A DNA stretch of 57,005 nucleotides from Paracoccus denitrificans (GTDB taxonomy: Bacteria > Pseudomonadota > Alphaproteobacteria > Rhodobacterales > Rhodobacteraceae): positions 1 through 57,005 of the forward strand of contig VAFL01000019.1 in NCBI GenBank assembly GCA_005768755.1. Reading direction: 5' to 3'. Under the pieces are notes generated by a model. That model had not been told where the DNA came from, ran no database searches, and worked only from the letters and a program-made list of their open reading frames with translations. Positions 51,924 to 57,005 of this stretch are shown one piece after another. Each line of letters begins with the position of its first letter. Position 1 is the first letter of the stretch. A program made the position numbers and the translations under genes.

Positions 51924-52922
51924 TCACTTTGTCGCCTCGTAATCGTCCTTGACCGAGTCCCAGACGCCACGAAACTCTTCTTCCTGCGCCTTCAGGAAGG
52001 CCGCATAATCATCGCCTGCGATAAAATCGACATTCATCGCCTGCTTGGCGGCAGCTTCCTTGAACTCTGGCCGTTCAACCACGCGTGTCATGGCGTCGAC
52101 CAACTGCTGCTTCGCCTCGGCCGGCAGACCTTTCGGCGCGCTGTAACCACGTGACGAGCCTGACACGATATCAAAGCCCAACTCTTTGGCGGTCGGAACG
52201 TCCGGCAACTCGGCCAAACGTTCCTCGGCAAAGACCACCAGAGGACGCAGGTTGCCTTCGGCGATCTGCGGGTAGGTGATCCCGACATTGTTGAAGCTGG
52301 CGTCGATCTTGCCGCCCATCGCCGCCGTCCAGGACGGACCGTCACCCTTGAACGGCACTTTCTGGAATTGAACGCCGGCATTCTGTTCAAGCAGGATCGA
52401 CGTGAAGAAATCATCCCCGCCAACGCCAGAGTTGCCGACCGTCACGGTGCCGGGATTGGCTTTCGCTTCCTCGACCAGTTGATTGAAGTCTGTGAATTTG
52501 CTGTCGGGGTTTACGACGACGATGCCAGGATCGGTCACGATATTTGCAATCGGGTCCAACTCGTCGATCGAATAGGTAATCGCATCATTCATGATGTAGT
52601 TCGTCATCAGCATCGGGGTGTTGGTGATGCTGATCGTCTGCCCGTCGGGCTTCACCTGCTTGGCCAGCTGGGTCCAGGCAATCGCACCGGTGGCCCCCGG
52701 CTGATATTGATTGACGAAGCTGACACCGCCCAGTTCCTCGGCCAGAAGCGGCTGAACCAGCTGCGCCAGCGTGTCAGACCCACCACCCGGCGCAAAGCCC
52801 ATCAGCACCGTTACCTTGTCGCCGCCGCTGTAGGTCACGTCCTGCGCCAGCGCACCGCCTGCCCCGGCAACCATTGCCAGCATGCATGAAACGCCTGCCA
52901 CACCTGTCATATTCGGTCGCAT
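51924..52922 (-). CDS. tctC: tripartite tricarboxylate transporter substrate-binding protein TctC
   Basis: A 332-residue periplasmic binding protein of the Bug/TctC family. A signal peptide (cleavage near GALAQD) precedes VLMGFAPGGGSDTLAQLVQPLLAEEL, the conserved carboxylate-binding loop region. The family motifs NQYQPGATGAIAWTQLA and VTVGNSGVGGDDFF follow. It is the first gene of tctCBA, divergent from the dehydratase gene across a promoter containing a perfect 22-bp inverted repeat. Ligand unknown. Confidence 0.92.
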   Translation of the reverse strand: MRPNMTGVAGVSCMLAMVAGAGGALAQDVTYSGGDKVTVLMGFAPGGGSDTLAQLVQPLLAEELGGVSFVNQYQPGATGAIAWTQLAKQVKPDGQTISITNTPMLMTNYIMNDAITYSIDELDPIANIVTDPGIVVVNPDSKFTDFNQLVEEAKANPGTVTVGNSGVGGDDFFTSILLEQNAGVQFQKVPFKGDGPSWTAAMGGKIDASFNNVGITYPQIAEGNLRPLVVFAEERLAELPDVPTAKELGFDIVSGSSRGYSAPKGLPAEAKQQLVDAMTRVVERPEFKEAAAKQAMNVDFIAGDDYAAFLKAQEEEFRGVWDSVKDDYEATK

Positions 52923-52971
52923 GTTCTTCCTCCCTTTGGTTGGGCGAAAGCTCGCCCTGCCAATATGAATA

Positions 52972-53023
52972 GTTGCGTCGACTATTTTGTCAAATCTTTT
53001 GTTGACAAAATAGTCGACGCAAC
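52972..53023. promoter_or_regulatory. perfect 22-bp inverted repeat in the divergent tctC/dehydratase promoter
   Basis: Left arm 52972-52993 (begins GTTGCGTCGAC, ends TTTTGTCAA) and right arm 53002-53023 (begins TTGACAAAATAG) are exact reverse complements, separated by 8 bp. A TTTTGT-TG-ACAAAA palindrome (52997-53010) is embedded. TTGACA occurs outward in both arms (53002-53007 on plus, 52993-52988 on minus), so the repeat may carry both -35 boxes. GTCAA-N3-TTTTGTTGACAA matches the element near gntR. Confidence 0.85.
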
Positions 53024-53059
53024 GTTTTGTGAACCGTACAGAACAACTGCGGGAATATC

Positions 53060-54805
53060 ATGACCGACGAAAATCAGGGGATGCGCAAAGGGCTTACCAG
53101 CTACGGTGATGCCGAGTTCTCATTGTTCCTGCGCAAGGCGTTCATCAAGGGGATGGGTTACAGTGACGACGCGCTTGACCGTCCGATCATCGGGATTGCC
53201 GATACGTCCAGCGGCTATAACGCCTGTCACGCCAATGTCCCCGACCTGATCGAGGCAGTGAAGCGTGGGGTGATGCTGTCGGGTGGATTGCCGGTGCCCT
53301 TCCCGACGATCTCGATCCACGAATCTTTCGCCCATCCCACAAGCATGTATCTGCGCAACCTGATGTCCATCGATACCGAGGAAATGCTGCGCGCCCAGCC
53401 GATGGACGCGGTCGTGGTCATCGGTGGCTGCGACAAGACCGTGCCTGCACAGCTGATGGGTGCCGCCAGTGCCAATATCCCGACGATCCAGCTGGTGACC
53501 GGCCCGATGCTGACGGGCAGTCACCGTGGCGAAAGGGTTGGCGCCTGCACCGATTGCCGGCGCTTCTGGGGCCGCTATCGCGCCGCCGAGATCGACGCCA
53601 ATGAAATCAACGACGTGAACAGCCAGCTTGTCCCCGGTGCCGGCACCTGCGGGGTCATGGGCACCGCCAGCACCATGGCACTTGTCACTGAAGCGCTTGG
53701 AATGATGCTGCCTGGCGGCGCGGCCGCACCCGCCGTTTCCGCAGACCGCCGCAGGATCGCCGAAGCGACCGGCGCATGTGCGATGGACATGGCCGCCGCG
53801 CGCCGCACACCTGATCGGATCATGACGCCAAAAGCGTTCGAGAACGCTTTGACAGTGCTGCTGGCGACAGGCGGCTCGACCAACGGGATCATCCACCTGA
53901 CCGCGATTGCCGGCCGCATGGGGGTAGAGATCGACCTTGATGCCTTCGACCGGATCGGGCGCGACGTGCCAGTTCTGGTGGATCTGAAACCGTCGGGTCA
54001 GTATTACATGGCAGATCTGCATGACGCGGGCGGCCTTGCACCGATCCTGCGCGAATTGCGCGACAAGCTGCACCTTGATTGCCTTACCGTCACCGGGCGC
54101 ACCCTTGGCGAAGAACTGGACGCAGGTCCTGCCCCCTGGCCGCAGAAGATCGTCGCGCCGCGCGACAAGCCGGTCTATGCCGAAGGCGGCATCGCGGTGC
54201 TGCGCGGCAACCTGTGCCCCGGCGGCGCGATCATCAAGCAGTCCGCCGCCAGCCCGGCGCTTCTGAAACATCGCGGCCGGGCGGTCGTTTTCTCCTCGGT
54301 CGCGGATATGGCAAATCGCGTTGACGATCCCGATCTGGACGTCCAGCCCGAAGATGTCCTGGTCCTGCAGAACGCCGGGCCGAAGGGTGCGCCGGGCATG
54401 CCAGAAGCGGGCTACATGCCGATTCCCCGAAAGCTGGCACAACAGGGCGTGAAAGACATGGTGCGCATTTCCGACGCCAGGATGAGCGGCACGGCCAGCG
54501 GCACCATCGTGCTTCACGCCACGCCCGAAAGCGCCGTCGGCGGCCCGCTGGGTTTGGTGCGCACCGGCGATTTCATCACGCTTGACGTGGCCGCGCGCAT
54601 GCTGGAACTGGAAGTGGACGCAGCGACATTGGACAGCCGGCGCGCGGAGGTTGCACAATCCGCTGCACCCGCCGCAGAACGCGGTTACAAGAAACTGTTC
54701 CTCGATTCCGTTCTTCAGGCGGATCAGGGATGCGACTTTGATTTTCTGCGCCCCGAACAGGTCACGCGCAGTCCCGCCGCCCGGCAACCGAAAGGCCAGA
54801 CATGA
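53060..54805 (+). CDS. IlvD/Edd-family dehydratase, pentonate (sugar acid) type
   Basis: A 581-residue iron-sulfur dehydratase removing water from a dihydroxy acid to give a 2-keto-3-deoxy acid. Likely cluster cysteines are C56 (SGYNACHANVP), C124 (GGCDKT, with K126 as the metal-binding carbamylated lysine) and C197 (GAGTCGVMGTAS). This spacing matches the [2Fe-2S] arabinonate/xylonate dehydratase group. Catalytic Ser is in DARMSGTASGT. It resembles sugar acid dehydratases more than the branched-chain IlvD. It is regulated from the 22-bp inverted repeat and overlaps the cupin gene by 4 bp. Confidence 0.9.
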   Translation: MTDENQGMRKGLTSYGDAEFSLFLRKAFIKGMGYSDDALDRPIIGIADTSSGYNACHANVPDLIEAVKRGVMLSGGLPVPFPTISIHESFAHPTSMYLRNLMSIDTEEMLRAQPMDAVVVIGGCDKTVPAQLMGAASANIPTIQLVTGPMLTGSHRGERVGACTDCRRFWGRYRAAEIDANEINDVNSQLVPGAGTCGVMGTASTMALVTEALGMMLPGGAAAPAVSADRRRIAEATGACAMDMAAARRTPDRIMTPKAFENALTVLLATGGSTNGIIHLTAIAGRMGVEIDLDAFDRIGRDVPVLVDLKPSGQYYMADLHDAGGLAPILRELRDKLHLDCLTVTGRTLGEELDAGPAPWPQKIVAPRDKPVYAEGGIAVLRGNLCPGGAIIKQSAASPALLKHRGRAVVFSSVADMANRVDDPDLDVQPEDVLVLQNAGPKGAPGMPEAGYMPIPRKLAQQGVKDMVRISDARMSGTASGTIVLHATPESAVGGPLGLVRTGDFITLDVAARMLELEVDAATLDSRRAEVAQSAAPAAERGYKKLFLDSVLQADQGCDFDFLRPEQVTRSPAARQPKGQT

Positions 54806-55218
54806 CCACGCAACCCGCCATACTTCGCCCGGGCAGCCTGCCCGTAAATGATCGCGGCAATGGCGCGCGCACCATCCCGCTCGTCTCGCGCAAATGCGGC
54901 TCGACCAGCATGATCAATGGCATCACAGCCTTCGATCCGGGAGCGAAGATCGGCGTTCACTTTCACAATTGCGAGGAAAGCGTCATGATCCTGGAAGGCG
55001 ACGCCATTGCCGAAATCGACGGCGTGCGTCACGCCCTCACTGCGGGTGATACGACCTGGATTCCGGCAAATGTTCCACATCGCTTCCTGAATGAAAGCGA
55101 TGCGCTGATGCGGATTTTCTGGACCTATGCCACCGTGGACGCGACGCGAACGATGGTGGAAACCGGCGTTGAACAAAGCATCGATGCCGAACATGCGGCG
55201 GCTCGCCAGATCCCCTAG
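54802..55218 (+). CDS. cupin-domain protein
   Basis: A 138-residue single-domain cupin. Metal ligands are visible in HFHNCEESVMILEGDAIAEI (two His and a Glu) and in IPANVPHRFLN (the third His). ATGA overlap with the dehydratase implies a shared role, perhaps sugar-acid lactone or epimer handling, or ligand sensing. No specific activity can be read. It converges on the methyltransferase gene with a 3-bp gap. Confidence 0.82.
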   Translation: MTTQPAILRPGSLPVNDRGNGARTIPLVSRKCGSTSMINGITAFDPGAKIGVHFHNCEESVMILEGDAIAEIDGVRHALTAGDTTWIPANVPHRFLNESDALMRIFWTYATVDATRTMVETGVEQSIDAEHAAARQIP

Positions 55219-55221
55219 GCG

Positions 55222-56157
55222 CTACTGCGCGCCCTTGTAGTAACTGATGATCTCGCGCGGTTCGATCGGCCGATCTGCCTTGCGGCCATACAAAAACACG
55301 CCGCTGGCGGCGTCCTGCGCATAATCGTCGGGGATGATCCGGTCCAGATATTGCGTCCAGAAGAAGGCAAGTTTCGCGGCCTTCCCGGCCTTGCGCGATC
55401 GGAACAGACTGCGCGCCAGATAATCGACCGACCACATGAACTGAACGCCCGGCCCCCCGCTGGCGCCGGAACCGAGCACTTCGAAATCTCGAAAAAGATA
55501 GCGATGCCCGCTTTCCGTGAAGCGGGTGAAATCATAAGGGCCTTCGTGGACCTGCTGCATGAAGGGGGTTTCGGCATAAACCAGGCCACCGGGGCGAAGC
55601 ACGCGCCAGATCTCGGCCACGACCTGAGCGGGCTGCAGGACATGTTCCAGAACTGCCTGAATGATGACCGCATCAAAGACGTCATCGGCCAGCGGCAGAT
55701 GATGGCCATCGGCGATGAACTGAACATTCGGCGTGTCGTAGATGTCGAAAGCGAAGATCTCGATCCCGGGATGGTCGTAGATTGGCGCCATCCCCTGCCC
55801 GACACTGCCGCCGCCGATCACCAGCAGCCGCGCAGGCCGGTCAAGCTTTTCCAGATCAGAAACAAGGCGGGCGACGTTGCGCGCTGTGGCCTTCTTTTCC
55901 GGCGATACAAGGCGTTTGATCCGCGCCGTCACGCCGTTGTAGTTCTTTCGCGTGATCTGACTATGTGCCTTGGTCGCCATGACCGCATCCTCGTCCAGCA
56001 CCGAGTCGCTGAAATCGACGAGAACCGGCTTGCCATGCAGGATCGGATAGACCTGCCCCGACGACGTTCGCAGCCGGTCGGGCCCGTCATGTGCAAGTGC
56101 GTCGCCACTTCGCGGACAGCGCAGGATTTCCAGACAATCTTCACCACTCGCCAACAT
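55222..56157 (-). CDS. class I SAM-dependent methyltransferase with Trm112-like N-terminus
   Basis: A 311-residue protein. The N-terminal ILRCPRSGDALA and YPILHGKPVLVD form a Trm112/YcaR-like zinc-ribbon remnant. A Rossmann methyltransferase core follows with LLVIGGGSVGQGM (SAM-binding), NVQFIADGHHLPLADDVFDA, AVLEHVLQPAQVVAEIWRVL and RPGGLVYAETPF. It resembles methyltransferases of cell-surface glycan clusters. The ATG at 56157 follows GGGAA. The frame continues upstream to a TTG at 56220. Substrate unknown. Confidence 0.82.
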   Translation of the reverse strand: MLASGEDCLEILRCPRSGDALAHDGPDRLRTSSGQVYPILHGKPVLVDFSDSVLDEDAVMATKAHSQITRKNYNGVTARIKRLVSPEKKATARNVARLVSDLEKLDRPARLLVIGGGSVGQGMAPIYDHPGIEIFAFDIYDTPNVQFIADGHHLPLADDVFDAVIIQAVLEHVLQPAQVVAEIWRVLRPGGLVYAETPFMQQVHEGPYDFTRFTESGHRYLFRDFEVLGSGASGGPGVQFMWSVDYLARSLFRSRKAGKAAKLAFFWTQYLDRIIPDDYAQDAASGVFLYGRKADRPIEPREIISYYKGAQ

Positions 56158-56309
56158 CACACTATTCCCGGCAAAACACACTGAGTTCAGTGAAGACAAA
56201 AAGCAGAAATATTTCAACAAACATCTGCAGCTTTGCGTGATCGCGTGACGCGGGCCACAGTTGCGGCGGCATGGCCAGAATATCTCCGCGCGCAGAAGGC
56301 GATGCGCGC

Positions 56310-56386
56310 TGGCGACCCCGGAAGGACTTGAACCCTCAACCCCAGACTTAGAAGGTCCGTGCTCTATCCAGTTGAGCTACGGGGCC
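56310..56386 (-). tRNA. tRNA-Arg (anticodon UCU)
   Basis: A 77-nt cloverleaf on the minus strand. Acceptor GGCCCCG pairs with CGGGGTC, the D arm is GCTC/GAGC, anticodon loop CTTCTAA (56348-56354) gives anticodon TCT, the T loop is TTCAAGT, and CCA is encoded. It reads the rare AGA codon (and AGG by wobble). Confidence 0.95.
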
Positions 56387-56429
56387 GCACGGCGCTGTTG
56401 ATGGCCGAAAACCTTCGGCTTCGCAATGC

Positions 56430-56456
56430 AAAAGGCCGGGAATCATCCCCGGCCTT
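56430..56456 (-). terminator. terminator of the Hint-domain gene
   Basis: On the minus strand AAGGCCGGG (56456-56448) pairs with CCCGGCCTT (56440-56432) across a 7-nt loop and runs into TTTT. It is 21 bp past the stop. Confidence 0.88.
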
Positions 56457-56476
56457 CGCGATGGTCTTGCGACCGT

Positions 56477-57005
56477 TCAGGCGATCAGCGGTTTCCTGTT
56501 CTGGCAGTGCCGTACCACCAGATTGCGACCCAACCGACCGGAAACGAGTTCGCGGGCGGACGGGGGCAGTTCGGTCCTGTCGCGCAATTCCGGGAAGATC
56601 GCAAAGATTTCGGCCACGGCGGCAGGCCCGACCGAGCGCAGCGCCTCGACCCCGCTGAACAGCGATTCCGATTCCGCGCCATTGGCCCAGACGATCTGAT
56701 GGGCGTCGAACAGGAAATGGACGTAAGTCACGCTGTCCAGATCATCGGCCACGTCGATGCCTTCGATCTGGCAAAGCTGACGGGCGGCGACCAGCACCTC
56801 CATCGCGCCGAACATCTTCAGCGCGATCCGGGAGCGCACCAGCATCCGGTGCTGGGGCGAGACGATCAGATCGGCCTGTGGCAGCCCCTCGCCAAGCGCA
56901 CCGGCACGGATGCGGACCGGGCGCAGCTTCGGATTGTCCGCCAGTGTTGCCGCGTCCAGGTGCCGGGTGCCGATCCAGCGGATCGCCTGCGGGCCGCCGT
57001 CGCGC
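56477..57005 (-). CDS. Hint-domain protein, 3' part only
   Basis: The frame is open through the window edge, so the N-terminus is missing; at least 175 residues are present. The segments GPQAIRWIGTRHLD, PVRIRAGALGEGLPQADLIV and SPQHRMLVRS, then DSVTYVHFLFDAHQIVWANG and ESLFSGVEALR, are typical of the Hedgehog/intein-like Hint domains abundant in Rhodobacteraceae surface or RTX-like proteins. The motif SPQHRML contains the conserved block histidine. The C-terminal extension (LPPSARELVSGRLGRNLV) ends the protein. Whether it self-cleaves cannot be judged without the N-terminal part. Confidence 0.85.
   Translation of the reverse strand, partial: RDGGPQAIRWIGTRHLDAATLADNPKLRPVRIRAGALGEGLPQADLIVSPQHRMLVRSRIALKMFGAMEVLVAARQLCQIEGIDVADDLDSVTYVHFLFDAHQIVWANGAESESLFSGVEALRSVGPAAVAEIFAIFPELRDRTELPPSARELVSGRLGRNLVVRHCQNRKPLIA

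Overview
The window is high-GC, densely coded chromosomal DNA. It most resembles a Rhodobacteraceae alphaproteobacterium, probably close to Paracoccus. I infer this from gene content: a glgPBCAX-pgm operon, NasTS-controlled nitrite assimilation, sqdB, heterotetrameric sarcosine oxidase and a Hint-domain protein. No rRNA, CRISPR array, intact insertion sequence or prophage is visible.

Layout. 1-447: debris, namely a broken gene on the minus strand interrupted by the left end of an IS3-family element. 521-11720 (+): six-gene glycogen operon glgP-glgB-glgC-glgA-glgX-pgm, covering synthesis, debranching, phosphorolysis and entry to the hexose phosphate pool. 11782-17693 (+): a palindrome, nasT-nasS, a 370-bp leader with two ANTAR-type hexaloop hairpins and a terminator, then nasB-nasG-nasH (siroheme nitrite reductase, Rieske subunit, FNT nitrite channel). 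No nitrate reductase lies in the window. 17768-19645: a TRIC/UPF0126 membrane protein facing sqdB. 19786-24324 (-): lutABC lactate oxidation and purMN. 24604-24679: a tRNA with CAU anticodon. 24809-30900: sarcosine oxidase soxBDAG (-) diverging from a GlxA/AraC-type regulator. 30987-32585 (+): a secreted alpha/beta hydrolase. 32623-38296 (-): nitrilase-family amidase, agmatinase-family ureohydrolase and a Pot-type ABC transporter, which together look like uptake and degradation of a guanidino compound or polyamine. 38492-42612: an OmpA-domain protein with a long Ala/Glu/Pro-rich region, then a DEAD-box RNA helicase with a basic tail.

42774-55218 is the most interesting accessory region. It holds an uncharacterised catabolic locus, probably for a sugar acid or branched hydroxy acid. 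On the minus strand are an FMN alpha-hydroxy-acid dehydrogenase, a hydroxypyruvate-isomerase-like protein, a signal-less ModA-like binding protein and an Asp/Glu-racemase-family protein. GntR and LysR regulators follow, then an SDR and a DapA-family enzyme (+), a TctCBA tripartite tricarboxylate-type transporter (-), and a pentonate-type [Fe-S] dehydratase with a cupin (+). A nearly identical operator-like element (GTCAA-N3-TTTTGTTGACAA) lies in the two divergent promoters at about 46,288 and 52,989. It ties the two halves into one probable GntR regulon.

55222-57005: a methyltransferase, tRNA-Arg(UCU) and the 3' part of a Hint-domain gene that runs off the window.
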